Positions 14,601 through 25,824 of a stretch of DNA of 64,000 nucleotides are shown one piece after another (the stretch's first letter is position 1; the number at the start of each line of letters is the position of its first letter). The notes below the pieces were generated by a model that was given only the letters and a program-made list of their open reading frames with translations, had not been told where the DNA came from and ran no database searches. The translations under genes and the position numbers were made by a program. Source of the DNA: Marisa cornuarietis (lineage: Eukaryota > Mollusca > Gastropoda > Architaenioglossa > Ampullariidae); NCBI GenBank assembly GCA_004794655.1, contig SMMW01000003.1, positions 13,530,001-13,594,000 of the forward strand, given 5' to 3'.

Positions 14601-15022
14601 TTAATAAGATAAAATTCATGAACAAACAAGCCGCAATGTTTGTACTAGTTTAGTTTGTCTACAACAGTAGAGGATTTACACCGGTCAGACCGAACTCGGC
14701 GAGTCGAGCATACTCAATGTCAAGTGAACATTCTAACAGGTTGTTAAGAAGCCAGTTTCCTTCTCTACAACTAAGCGTACTTTTGGAATTTGTCTAAAAC
14801 ATTATTTTGCGGAGAAACCATGCTTTGGCTAGGAACTATATTTGTACGTGTTAAAAAGATGTAAACGGCTCGACTATGTTGTGCGGATTGGTGTCTACAT
14901 TAGTCAATCATATCGTCAAAGATCGCTCTGTGGCCGACGCCACCCATTCACCTTAAAGACGTACCTTTGAAACGCAGCTCGCTAGGTGGATCCAGAATCA
15001 GTGCTTGATCTGTCTTCGCCAT
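5664..15022 (-). CDS. VAPB: VAMP-associated protein (VAP-A/B type), 7 coding exons, 247 aa
   Basis: ER membrane tether that binds FFAT-motif proteins at membrane contact sites. Coding exons in transcript order: 15022-14965, 9991-9839, 9515-9409, 8499-8422, 6693-6622, 6410-6309, 5837-5664. They total 744 nt and all phases agree. The protein starts [16 protein letters not shown]. The MSP domain spans about residues 5-125 and has the family signature CVRPNSG. Residues K87 and M89, which contact FFAT peptides in human VAP, are present at the same numbers, as is P56, the human ALS8 site. A short coiled coil lies at about 157-190. A C-terminal tail anchor spans about 228-247, ending GKLIL. The start ATG at 15022 gives the family N-terminus. 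The junction after exon 5 uses a GC donor, and the exon 2 donor (GTGCTT) is weak. The gene is divergent from CFAP418. Length is close to the human protein. VAPA versus VAPB cannot be separated, as invertebrates usually have one VAP. Confidence 0.95.
6411..6621 (-). other. VAPB intron 5, GC-AG type
   Basis: On the minus strand the preceding exon ends in CCGAAG followed by GCAAGATG, and the intron ends TTGCAG before ACAAGTGG. Only this GC donor keeps the reading frame. The nearest GT downstream would shift it. AG|GCAAG is the usual context of the minor GC-AG class. Confidence 0.75.
6830..8215 (+). mobile_element. decayed non-LTR retrotransposon (LINE) 3' fragment, antisense in VAPB intron 4
   Basis: At 6832-6846 the plus strand reads DYADD, the reverse transcriptase YxDD catalytic box, and continues about 75 codons with stops and small frame breaks through text like EFIYLGSLA at about 7015-7040. 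A second block at about 7900-8200 resembles the C-terminal part of the same class of ORF2 (a W-W-EYMCKM type motif, then a basic region, ending near WMLYVP). Between them, about 7080-7850, lies unrelated AT-rich sequence beginning with an AAT microsatellite and a SINE-like block, so the LINE is interrupted or rearranged. It is clearly dead. The family is probably RTE-like, by motif style only. Confidence 0.75.
7084..7165 (+). repeat. AAT-headed short interspersed repeat
   Basis: An (AAT)n run is followed by CATAGCACTTCTATAACAC and, further on, AAGCTCAATGCACTTTGAT. The same arrangement, AAT run then TATAGCGC then GCTCTTAGCGCTT, occurs at 19300-19373. I take both as members of one dispersed family common in invertebrate genomes. 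The right boundary is not clear. Confidence 0.5.
10215..10406 (-). repeat. tRNA-derived SINE, degenerate
   Basis: Read on the minus strand, the head at 10394-10384 is TGGCACAGTGG, matching a Pol III A box of tRNA type. It is followed by a degenerate B-box region and a body containing CAGGGCTAGC, then a (GT)n(GA)n tail at about 10240-10200. The tail type and head are those of tRNA-derived SINEs. No intact B box remains. Confidence 0.5.
10566..10632 (-). repeat. fragment of the same SINE body
   Basis: The stretch with GCCCTGTAAACAAATGCCAC at about 10600-10620 resembles GCCCTGTAGACAGATGTCAC in the copy about 320 bp to the left. Only the body portion is present. Confidence 0.45.
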
Positions 15023-15433
15023 TTCTGAAGAGACAAGAGGATGAATATCGTAATAAATTAGTGGAATAATTTCATGAATTTCAGCATCTGTTCTTTAACC
15101 CTCCTATGTGGATTGCGCATGCGCAATGCATTCGCTGTAATCATATACTGTGACTTGTAAAAGAAACGAAAATACATTTTAAATAAAAAATATATAGTTG
15201 AAATTTATTTAATGAAGATCTTCTATAATTGTGAGTTTTGATTTAATTATTTTGTAAGGCTGTAAATTTATTAGTAAGGAATTTTTCCTTTACTTGGGTA
15301 ACTGAAATGTCGGATACTAACATGTCGGTAGTGACGCGAAAGTAAATACTAAACATTCAGCTGAAGCAGTTATAGACACTCGTTTGATTAAAAACTGGCA
15401 AACGGATAACGTGGTGGGAACAATATCTTTTCG
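15023..15433. promoter_or_regulatory. bidirectional promoter between VAPB and CFAP418
   Basis: The two start codons face away from each other across 411 bp. No TATA box sits in a sensible place for either gene. A perfect 14-bp palindrome TTGCGCATGCGCAA at 15113-15126 contains the NRF1 core GCGCATGCGC, a factor commonly found at CpG-type divergent promoters of housekeeping and ciliary genes. The sequence and spacing are seen directly; promoter use is inferred. Confidence 0.65.
15113..15126. promoter_or_regulatory. NRF1-type palindromic binding site
   Basis: TTGCGCATGCGCAA is perfectly self-complementary and contains the NRF1 consensus core. It lies 91 bp upstream of the VAPB ATG and 308 bp upstream of the CFAP418 ATG. 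Confidence 0.6.
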
Positions 15434-18402
15434 ATGATGGCAGACGATATAGATGACTTACTTGATGAAGTTGAGAAAAAATATCTAGAAAAAGGAAAGC
15501 GACCCGTCGATTCAAAAACCAAAAGCAGGTATATATATATGAAAGTAATATCATTCATAACTCATGTAATATGTAGGTAAGGATGACAGCGCAGGCACAG
15601 AAAGAATTATTTAGTCAGCCGTAAATTCTTTGTGTGACAAGCGCCATGCTTTCATTCTCTTATCTTATAGCCTGTTTTTTTTTTTTCATTTTTTAAATGT
15701 TTGTTTCGACATCCCCCGTGCCCCACCTCCAGTGATTATAACTGCATCTACCTCAATCATGTGAGGGTTGTGCTATTAATTAGTGTTATGCAGGATTAAT
15801 AACATTTTCAGTGGTTAGCAATCTATGAATGTGGCAGAACACTGGTCATGTAGCTTCTTCTGCAGCACACACTTTGATCCTATAGGATATCTTATTTATT
15901 TATTAATCTATGCATATGATCTTGCTTAATCTGGCTTCAAGATTTATCTCTTTAGCAAATATCTTGCATGATCCTAAAATTAATATCTTCCTCTATTCTT
16001 TTAGTAACTCTTTATCATCATAGCACCTCCTTCTTCCATGCACTTTTTTGTTTGTTTGTTTTACTAATTCTTATGTTTTGGGTTTGTTCGTGGTCTTTCA
16101 TGTTCACTGCATTGAACTCATGTCTGCATGAGAAAATGCACTTTACAAATCAAATTCTGATTATAATGGTGATCTTATTAATTAATTTATGCATATGCTT
16201 TAGCTTGGTAATTATTTGAGATCGATATTACAGCAAACATTCATTTTTGAAGGATAATTTTTGGTAACAGAGTTACATGGTTGCAGTCTTTTCATCTCTA
16301 TCTATTCCATATATTCAGACCTTCCTTGGAAAGTTTTGCAGTTTTAAGGTTTTTCAGTCATTATGGAACATATACATTTTCCTGTGTTATTAATATGCTG
16401 GTGTTTTCTTTACAGGTGTAACAAAGATGATGATCTAAATGATTTACTATCAGATGATTGTCTTGAAAAAGACTGTAGTAAAAAAGTAAGTGTACTTGTG
16501 TAAAATTCCATAAGCTTCAAAACAGGCAACTCACTTGTACAGTTTGTTTTCACTTACTTATGTGAGCTGTTGTGCATTCATTAAGGTTGTATTTAATTTT
16601 TTCTTGAAGAACTTAGGAACTTAATATAACTTAGCAGTTTGTTAGCTGATCATTCAAGATAGCAGTAACAACAACAACAATGATGATGATTATGATGATG
16701 GAGATGGAAGCAAGTACTTGAAACCTTTGCAGCTAAAAACAGTACTTTTATAGAACTTTCAGCCATTTACTAGAGAGAAATCTTATAAAGCAGAAGTCTT
16801 GTTAATCTATGTTTAAAGAATTACTTTGAGAGTTTGAACTATGACGATCTTTGAAAAGAAAGAAAGAAAGAAAGAAAGAAAGGGTTAAGAATCAAGTATT
16901 TCAATTATTATACTTATCAATTCTGTAATAACATGATAGTTTATGCTGAAACTAATGAGAAGTAGGAAATGCCCAGATTCTTCTTTTCGTATCCACATAT
17001 TCTTTTACAGAATGCTAAAACTAAACATGAAGCAGTAACAGTCAACACAGATGGTATTTCTACATATAGAACAGAGTCCGGTAAAAAGTGAGTTTTTGAT
17101 ATGAAACAAATATAAATAAGGATTCTTAGCATCATCTTGTTCAATTTGTACATGTATGTTTTTGTTTTTGCCACATATGCATAAAGTATGTTATGAACAG
17201 TGTGTGCATGACAAAAAAAATAATAAAGAAGTTTGCTTATGTAGCACCATATCGCAGCCATATGGCCAAGCTCCTAGTGTTTTAACAGCATCAATATTTA
17301 TAAACACTCACCTTTATGACAGAGACCTGGATTGTAAACTTCAGTTGTTTTTAAGTTAAATTTGTATAAATGCTTTTCTTTATTGCTTAAAACAATCTTT
17401 TTCAGATGCTATCCTGTATTTTTAGGTGGCAGTGCAGATCCTACAGGTCAAGGAACATCCATTAGTCATCGGTAAAATTATGGTCTCTATCCCAACATTT
17501 AGCTGCATTTCTTATATGTGTGTGTGGGTGTGTACGTGCACATATTTGTATGTTTTAGCATAGCTCATGAATACAGAAACACCAGATTATGTGCTCATTT
17601 TGAAAATATAATTTTCATGAATGAAGCTTCATGGGGTTTGTATTCAAATTGCTAATACATGTATAAAATTTCATAGTTGAAAATTCTGGGACAGTTTTCC
17701 TATTAGTTTAACTGATCTTAAATCATTTTTTATTTTGTTATTTTGTTTCTGGCAGTCTTTTATCTGAATTAAAATGCCATCTAGCAACAGAAATAAGTTT
17801 TAATCATACATATCAAGGGTTAACTCTTAACTGCAGGACATGTGACCAACTGCGCTGTACAGCATGTGATTTCAAGGTGTGCATGTTTGACAATCTCAAG
17901 TGGACCCATGACACTACTTACCTCTTTTTGAGAAACAATGTGCCAGACTTTGGAAAACTCAAAGCAAAGCTTACCCCATCAAAAGGTGAGAATCTCAAGA
18001 TGACAGAATAGTAAACATAAGACTGAAATAATTTTAAATATATACATAAGAAAGTTTAGAAAGATCAGAGGGATCTTGGGTGACTGCTTTTTTTCACCCT
18101 GAAATTATCCTTATTATATCTACTTTTTAAATTTGTTTATTTATACACATGGTTAATTTTTAAACTAATTTTCGTTTGTATGCTAAGGGAATGTAAATGG
18201 CCATCATGTACCATTTTCTCCCTAAAGTATATCCAGAAACTAGTTTGATTTCTGAACTTTGGAAGATGATCAACATCTGATTATTGCCTTTTCATTTTTA
18301 ACAGGTTCACGCGCATACTGCTGCCAGTGCAGCTGGCGGACAATGACAACTGTTGTGCAACTGAGTGATCCTGAGCTTAAGTGGGTTTGTGGGAAACATT
18401 GA
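15434..18402 (+). CDS. CFAP418: cilia- and flagella-associated protein 418 (C8orf37), 6 coding exons, 184 aa
   Basis: Ciliary base and photoreceptor protein; loss in humans causes retinal dystrophy and Bardet-Biedl syndrome. Exons: 15434-15528, 16416-16485, 17011-17087, 17406-17471, 17837-17985, 18305-18402, totalling 555 nt with all phases consistent. The acidic N-terminus ([14 protein letters not shown]) matches the family. A variable Asp/Lys-rich linker follows. The conserved C-terminal half begins at PVFLGG (about 86-91) and contains [11 protein letters not shown] (105-115), [16 protein letters not shown] (156-164) and the exact family end WVCGKH. The cysteine pairs may bind metal. Two ATGs lie in tandem (15434, 15437); the second matches the usual MA start. 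An upstream acceptor at 17755 would add 27 in-frame residues before CDQLRC. The shorter form is chosen because it keeps the family spacing. Human protein is 207 aa; the difference lies in the linker. Confidence 0.95.
16855..16882 (+). repeat. (GAAA)n microsatellite in CFAP418 intron 2
   Basis: About seven repeats of the tetranucleotide, directly visible. Confidence 0.9.
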
Positions 18403-19297
18403 TATTGCAGGTTTTCTACTTCATTAAAAATTGTTGAAAGGAGACCGTCCACCTTTTGTGATCTTGACTATAATACCAAACTTGTTAGATACTGTATTTA
18501 TCAATGAAAGTATGAGGTTTTGGCTTCTTGTGCACACTAGCTTATAATTATGCAATGTTAGATAAAGCATTGGAAAACACCGAAGTATTGGCTGCAAGAG
18601 CTTGACTTCTACCACAAGAAGAGTATGTAATGTGCCAGTCTGTTTACAAATTTAGCAGATAATCAGTTCTTCAAAGGCAACCGATGAGGGAATCATTTTT
18701 GTCAGGACTGCTACAAATTTATCTCTGAAATAATTTATACACCTCAGCAAACTCTGCAACTGATCGATCTTAGCCATGAGAACATCAATCTCTTATGCAG
18801 GCAGGCTTATATCACAATTTACTTGGGGGTTAATTGTTTTAGAATGAAGTATATAAATGTGTGGGGTTTTTGTTTGGTACAACCTATCTTCGAAAGAAAT
18901 CTTTTAATTTTCATCTTTTCCTCTCATTGCAAACACAGCACAAATGAGAATTAAGAGATCTAAAGAATTGTATCTTAACATTACAGAAGAATGGTTTGAT
19001 AAATGTGATGTCTGGCATTAGTTGTAAATCTTTTTTGTCAGATGTGAATGCAGGAACATTAAATGTGGCTGGGTTTGTTATTTTAAAGGATCACTTTTTT
19101 TTCCTAATCTGGATATTCCAACCAGCCCTTTCTTGAAAAAAATGGCATTTAGCATCTACATCATCAAAGGCTTGTACCACTGCCAGTCATGCTCAACATG
19201 AAAAGCAAGATGTTTAAACCCAGCTGTGGAATGTATGTGAAGATTATCAGGAGTGTTTTTCATGCAGTGCTATATTATTGGGTATGTCTGTGTATGC

Positions 19298-19375
19298 ATT
19301 AATAATAATAATAATAGTGAAGATTTTTATAGCGCATATTCACACTCATAGAGAGCATGCTCTTAGCGCTTAAAA
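19298..19375 (+). repeat. AAT-headed short interspersed repeat, second copy
   Basis: (AAT)n followed by AGTGAAGATTTTTATAGCGC and then GCATGCTCTTAGCGCTT. Related to the block at 7084-7165. Confidence 0.5.
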
Positions 19376-20334
19376 CGAGGAAGAGACATTCACACTTTAT
19401 AGACAAATTAGCTAAAACTTCAGTGTTTCTTGTGAGTTCTTTACAGCCATTTTACTTGGAATTTAATCTTGATAACAGTGCTACCATGACCTAAAATATA
19501 CAGCGCCCATATTTATTCCTTGCATTTCTTAAAGATATGAAGTTCTGCATCAAGAGGGGCTAGTAGGGGTTCAAAATATTTTCTCTTGCATGATTGGGTA
19601 AAGCCTATCGCAAGACCACACCTCCTTTGTTCTCAAGATACTTGCCTACAAATATCACTGTGGACAGAAAGAGGTCAGCACCACAGACATTGTAGTGCAT
19701 TTATGTTGTTAAGACCTTAACCAATGAAAGTTAGACATATCATCATGATTTAGACCTCTGTACATGGTGATGTTTGAGGTGTATATCTGAGTAACAGAAG
19801 AGTATTCACCCAGATTTGAAGAAACAGTATATCTTGCACAGATTTTATTGAATCGTTAAAATTTGCTCCCTTTTAGACTAGCCTTTTATTTTCTTTGTTA
19901 CAATTTGTCAAGAAACATGGTTATAATTGTGCTGACAGGTAACAAAAAAGAAAAAAGTGATCCATTGTGAATGTTTTTGATGTGCCTGGCATTGTGCGCT
20001 TGCATTGTGGTGCCTCTTCTGTTTCGGTGACTTCGGTTCCTTTTAGACCTGCAGACTTCAAGATCAGCCCAGTTCTGTGGGCTTCATGTCTACTTAACCT
20101 TTGTTGATCAGTGAACTTTTGCATGTGCTGAGGCTCATTCGTCATTCTAGTGTGACTGGTGCCATCTGCTGGATGCGCTATTTGGAACTGCATTTGCAAT
20201 GGAGTGTATTTCAGCTGGTATGTGTGATATTTGGGCTGCAGATTGTGGCTCATGCGGTATGTGGATGCTGCCCTTTGGCATGGAGTACATAGTCTACACC
20301 TCCTTCATTTTATTATGTCGTCACTTAATTTCGA

Positions 20335-20425
20335 TATCACACCACCTTCTGTCATTTATGAAGCGCCTTGAGCTTGTCCAAAGGGCAGGATAAGGCATTA
20401 TACAAGCAAGTGTTTATTGGTGTAT
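20335..20425 (+). repeat. probable SINE or MITE tail
   Basis: GAAGCGCCTTGAGCTTGTCC followed by an AAGGCATTATACAAGCAAGTG type end resembles the tail of a common invertebrate interspersed repeat (GAAGCGC...GAGC...GCG/ATTATACAA). The family is judged by eye only. Confidence 0.35.
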
Positions 20426-22256
20426 AGTTAATGCTTTTATCATACAAAACAGTGAACTTTGTGAAGTGTGTATGTAAACATTAATTTCTTTAAGTTGAAA
20501 TGGTTGTCAATGTTCATATTAGAATGAGACAGTAATTTTTCCCCATCTATCTGCTTAAATAAGAGATGATGCTGATTTTTCTATCTCATAATTCTGTATT
20601 TTTAGTTGTTCTTTAAAATGTTGTTACAGGATTGAGAAGGGCCTGTACCTTCAATATAATGAAGTGGCCCCTTCAGATTAAAAAGATGTGTCCGTTGAAG
20701 CACTTTATCAGTCTTGGTCTTTATTTTCTTATATTTGATGTATAACAGAATATGGCAAAAGTTAATAAAAAAAAAAATTGGAGGTGGAGGTGAAATTAAC
20801 CAGATTCCCAGCGTTAAATCTAAGTCAGAGGAAGCTTTAGTAGCAGCATGCACAAATGAACAGTTACAGCTGTCTTTGCCCTATTGAGTTTTTTTGTTGA
20901 CATGTTAGGATTGTATATATTTTCTTTAGATATCAAAGAAGTTTCTGACATGACCCCAGCTAATTTAAACTTCAAACCAAATAGAGGCCAGATGCAGCCT
21001 CACAACCTCCTCTTGAGAATGTTGATAGGTCACAAGTGCTAATGCTTTACTTATTTAATTTCTGCTGCAAGATGTAGAAGTAGTAAATGGACAGTAGTAG
21101 AGCTATCTAAAACTATCATAGTTTTTTTCTCAAGCAGTGTGGAGAATGCCAACAGTTATTTTTTAAACAGTGTTGCTCCACGTGTTCAAATGCATGCCAG
21201 TTGCAGTATTTTTGCAGGCACCAGCTGCAGCAACTCGACCGTGTGTTTTTCAGTGACATTTTGCAGGAATCATGCAAGACCACAGAGTAGAATAATCTAT
21301 ATTTGAAAATTTTATTACGCTGTGTTACATTTTAAAACGTTCAGATTTACATGGATCTCATGCACAAATTGAAAAAATAAGATGCCTATCTTTTCAAATA
21401 TGTGTTTATTCACTTTACACCACTTATATTTCTAAGTGGCATGCCTTGCCAGCTGCTGCATTTATCTTGTTCTCTAAAACGACCAGTCCTAGAAGATCAG
21501 CTTAACTGACCATCAGCTAATTATCAGTCAAGGGATGAGTGAATGAAAATAATTGGTAGTCATTTATGTTTCAAGTCTGACAGTCTTTTCCACCACAACT
21601 ACCATTTTTATGCCACCATAAAATTAAGGGTCTTACCAGCTTATCATACTCTATTATTTTCAACCCTTTAGAGCAAATCGATTCCAAAAAAGTGACGTAA
21701 AATTCTTACATCTTCAGCAGATTTTATATCTTTTACTCTTTTTTTTTTTGGTTTGGAAGCATCAGTTCAGCAAATCAAACTTCAATTTACAATTTAGAAA
21801 TCCAAGAAACTCATTTCTGCAGACAAATACTATCATTCATAATTGCTTGAAGAAATGAACTTACAAAGAATCTTGATTCACATGTTCACATCATCAAAGT
21901 TAATGACTCCAGATTCTTAAGCGAGCTATAAATGCAAATCGTTGAACATTTTCAAGTTACAAATACCAGTCAAGTGAGTTATACCCCACAACTCTGTCCA
22001 CTGACGAAGCAAAGTAAGCTGAATAAGCCTGAACTATCAAAAGCTGATAACCATCTCAAGACATTTCCTTTTGCCAGTTCATTTTTCCTCTCTTCATATT
22101 GTCTTTAATGTACACATTTTCTCGATCTTGCTGTTTATAATGTAATCTCGATATTGTTTATTCTGCCTTAACAAAATAGTACAGGTCAGTCGAAAGGAAA
22201 CTGGTACTTGTCTTCTTGTAAGATTCACAGCTACTCTTTTAGGTGCAAAATCTGCT

Positions 22257-25200
22257 TTATATCATGCTGCAAAAGAAAAAAAAACACTTTTGTCCAAAAT
22301 ACTGACACAGACATTTCTAAGACTAAACAACCTTAAATATCATTAAACAAATAAATTATAGATAGAAAAATCTTATGTTTATTCCCTAGTAATGAAAATG
22401 GTTTAGTTTAAAAGCACTAATGTACTTTCAGGCACTGAGATGTGGATACTGAGTACATACATATAGTCACAATGTGTAGTTACTGCAGATGCATAAGCTG
22501 AATGCATCTGAATGCAAGCCTCAATTTCTCTGAATATTAAATGAGACATGAAAAAAAGGTCTCTATCAATTGTAGGTAAAACAGGAGAAATACAAAAATT
22601 TCAGTAAGTTGTTACCTGTCCAGAAGAGAGTCTCGCATTTCTGTCTGAATGGCAGAAGGCTGACCATGGCCAAGCTTGAAAACATTTTCAATGACGGCAA
22701 CCTCTGTAGCAGTGGTGTCCAAACCACAGAATGCAATCCAGTCGTTCACTACTAGTCCAGCTCCTATGACATCACTTCCCCTGTTTACTGTGCCAGCCTG
22801 ATGATAGCAAGTAAACAACAAATAATTTTACATCAGTAAGCCAATGAAATTTGGATGAAGGATGATCTTAAACATACTTTGTGCCCATCTACAACCTCAG
22901 CAAATAGAATTTTAAAAAAAGGGCAGGGGACAGAGAAAACGTATGTGCATTACTATGATTAAAAAACACTACTCAACAAAAGTAGTAATAAGAACCATTA
23001 AAAGTAATGAAACATACATGTTATAGTTTTCATCTTTGTATAAAAAAAATTAAACATCTACAGCCTCAAAATCAAAGAAACGAAAAATAATTACCACAAG
23101 AGGTACTTGTAAGAGTGAGGACAGTTCATCTAAATCTTCTGTTGGTGTTTTTGGATGAACCTGAAATGAGAATAGCAATGGGCTATTCACAGAATTAGTG
23201 CTATATCAGACCAGTGGTAAAACTAGAGACTGAATATGATCCAGAAAGCAAAACAGTAACAGAAAAGTTGGCACTAAAAAGCATTTTAATATACAATGGC
23301 TAAATCGAAATACAATGCAGAACAAATGGATGTTAAAACTTGAAAAGATAAAATTATTTTAACTTGAAATAATGCCATTCCTAGAATGTTCTCCATCCTA
23401 AAAGCTAGTAATTTCAGTGCTCAGTTGTAGCTCAGTAACTCTTCATGTCTTAAAGAATAAATATGAGGATGTTGCTGTACATCAGATTATCTGGCCAGAG
23501 AATCTATTCCCTATTAGTATCCAGTGACATAACAGCAAACTGTATTGTTAAAACAAAAATCTTACCAAACCACCTTGATTGCTAAAGGCACAGTAGCTAC
23601 CAACCAGTACATTGGACGCTACTGTGTTTTTGAACACCTCTACTTTTAAGACATCTGTGATAATTTCTTCAGTTTCCTGAAAAACAAATTTAAAGATATA
23701 AAATAACAACGATTTTTTTTTAATTCAGACCCATTTCACTGCAACCTAACTGCTGGTTCTCAGAAAAAATTTGGACAAGTTATAAAAATGTTGAGTAAGA
23801 TTTCCACAAATGACCAAAATCTTTGTGATAATATTTGAAACAGGTATACTTAAAAATATAGTGTGGTGATTATGTTCTGGTTTAGAATTTTTGAAAAATT
23901 TTGCTGTTTATCCAATCCAAATCAGATCTGAAAAGAATAACTTTTTTATCGGCAGCAAGGTCATAGACTGTGTTTAGCTAATATATTTTGTGCTGGAGCA
24001 TGTTTATTTTTGATGTTTATTGTCTCTGTTGTAAGATGATGACTCCAAATGAAAAAACACAATGCACAATTGTGACAAGCCCTTGCTACGCAACACACAT
24101 TTTTATGTTGTAATTTGAAAGATAAACATAAGCTGTCAACTTATCAAGTACAAGGGTTTCATTATTTGCTACACTGATGTTCCGCATGAATAAGCTTCGC
24201 TAAAATGAAGCAATAGATCAACAATTTACTAAACACACCACAGCTTAAAAAGCATAAGAAATCAACCTGGGCAAAGTTGGATACCCCAAGCTAGCTTATG
24301 ATTTATTTCCAATTTTGTTTAATTACTCTGTCCAGGTCAGGATGAACAAGTGCCACATAGTCATTGCATGCAATGACATTTCCAAGAGCAGATAATCTTT
24401 CTTCAACTCTCTGTACACGAACAGAATCTGGAAGAGAATTTCTAATGTGCTGAAGTTCCTGGTCTGTTGTTGCATTTGGCACCAGCAGTCCATGCCTATT
24501 TCCTGTGAGAGTAGTTTATGAACAAATTTAATTAGTTACTAAAAGCAGGCAGTTTTACATATAACATAGAGAAAAACAAAAACACAAGCTCCAAACAGCT
24601 AAATACGACACTTTATAAATAGTTGTATTCCGTTTAAACAGAAAAATATTCAGTAATTTCCAAGCTCTAAATAAAAATTTAAAACAGCACAATTTATGTT
24701 TGTTTGTCAGACAGGAAAAGAGACAAGATCTGAAAAAATGTTCTATATATATATATTCAATTTTATTTATTCTCATTCTTATAATACTAATATGTTATGG
24801 TATATGTGTAACATACATATATTTTGTGTATATCTTTGACATTGGTTTTGAGACTATTACAAGAAGATGTGCGCTATAGATACACTTTACTATTTTTTAC
24901 AGTTTACAATGGTTATAATTACCTGCACACATTCGCCCAATGATTCTGCATCCTGCAAGACTTGCATGTACTACTGGAATAGCTTCCAATTCTCCTTCAA
25001 AAACACTATGAAAAGAACACACAAGCATTTCACTCACTGTTTTCCATAAACGTAAAATTAAAAGAGAAATATTAAAATAATAGCATCAAGGTAAAGCTTT
25101 CACATTCGTGGTACTTGTGTCCTGTACAATACATTGATGTGGTAGTCTTAACAATCATGTGGTACATCTAAAACAACACTAAAATAAAATGTTACATGTT

Positions 25201-25824
25201 TTCTGATTGACTTAGATATGATAGAATAAGCGTGTGTGTGTGTGTTCAGGGGGAAGGAGTAGGATAAGATGAACACACCACATGAAGCATATTTTTGGTT
25301 TTAGTGTATTTTCCAGATTTGTCAATGAAAGCCAACAAAAAGGTCAATATAAAAGGGTAAGTAATGTGTTAAAAAATGGTGTTGTGGCAGAAAAATGAGA
25401 AGCATTAAACACGAACTTCTAGCTATTAACATTAACTTGTAATCTGATACATTTACACTGATTAGATTGGTTTTAAAAATTTTGTGTGTAATGCATAAGA
25501 AAATTTCATATTCTTATTGGGATCAAACGAATACCATCCAACTAGTTTTTCCTACGGTGAAAAATGCTGAAACATAAATGCGGGATAAACTTACCAATCG
25601 TATATTTATTTTTTTATCATGGTGATATACATAATGTATATAATAATTAGAAGTTAACGTTTTAAAGTAATCAGAGACGTCGTGTGCACGAAGGCCGGAG
25701 GATTCGGAGATACACACCTGTAGAAATTTTCTGATCCTCCAATTCCAACGAGACAGTAAGCATTTGTGAGCTTTGAGAACACGCCAATTTCATTATTTCC
25801 TTCAAACTGAGCACGTACAGCCAT
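22257..25824 (-). CDS. EIF6: eukaryotic translation initiation factor 6, 7 coding exons, 244 aa
   Basis: Binds the 60S ribosomal subunit, blocks premature 40S joining and acts in nucleolar and cytoplasmic 60S maturation until released by SBDS/EFL1. Exons in transcript order: 25824-25718, 25005-24923, 24502-24327, 23676-23566, 23160-23095, 22797-22616, 22266-22257; total 735 nt, all phases agree. The N-terminus continues [20 protein letters not shown]. Family blocks [55 protein letters not shown] and [12 protein letters not shown] are intact across the pentein fold. The last exon encodes only the final residues (MI) and the stop. The C-terminus [12 protein letters not shown] aligns with human TSMRDSLIDSLT, so the position of human S235 is E234 here. 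Length is one residue less than human. Convergent with CFAP418, divergent from SPIRE. Confidence 0.97.

Larger units (their letters stand above)
9992..14964 (-). other. VAPB intron 1 (about 5.0 kb)
   Basis: Large AT-rich first intron. Apart from the SINE pieces at 10.2-10.6 kb and a T run at about 12270-12288 I see no gene, no conserved coding block and no structured repeat in it. Confidence 0.8.
18403..22256. other. region between convergent CFAP418 and EIF6
   Basis: It contains the 3' UTRs of both genes. The EIF6 3' UTR lies at its right end and the CFAP418 3' UTR at its left. I see no coding exon. The ORFs around 19.9-20.4 kb do not resemble known proteins and overlap repeat-like sequence. 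Confidence 0.7.

Noticed and set aside
19921..20253. 110-codon minus-strand ORF between CFAP418 and EIF6
   Set aside because: No known domain and overlaps repeat-like sequence in the convergent 3' region.
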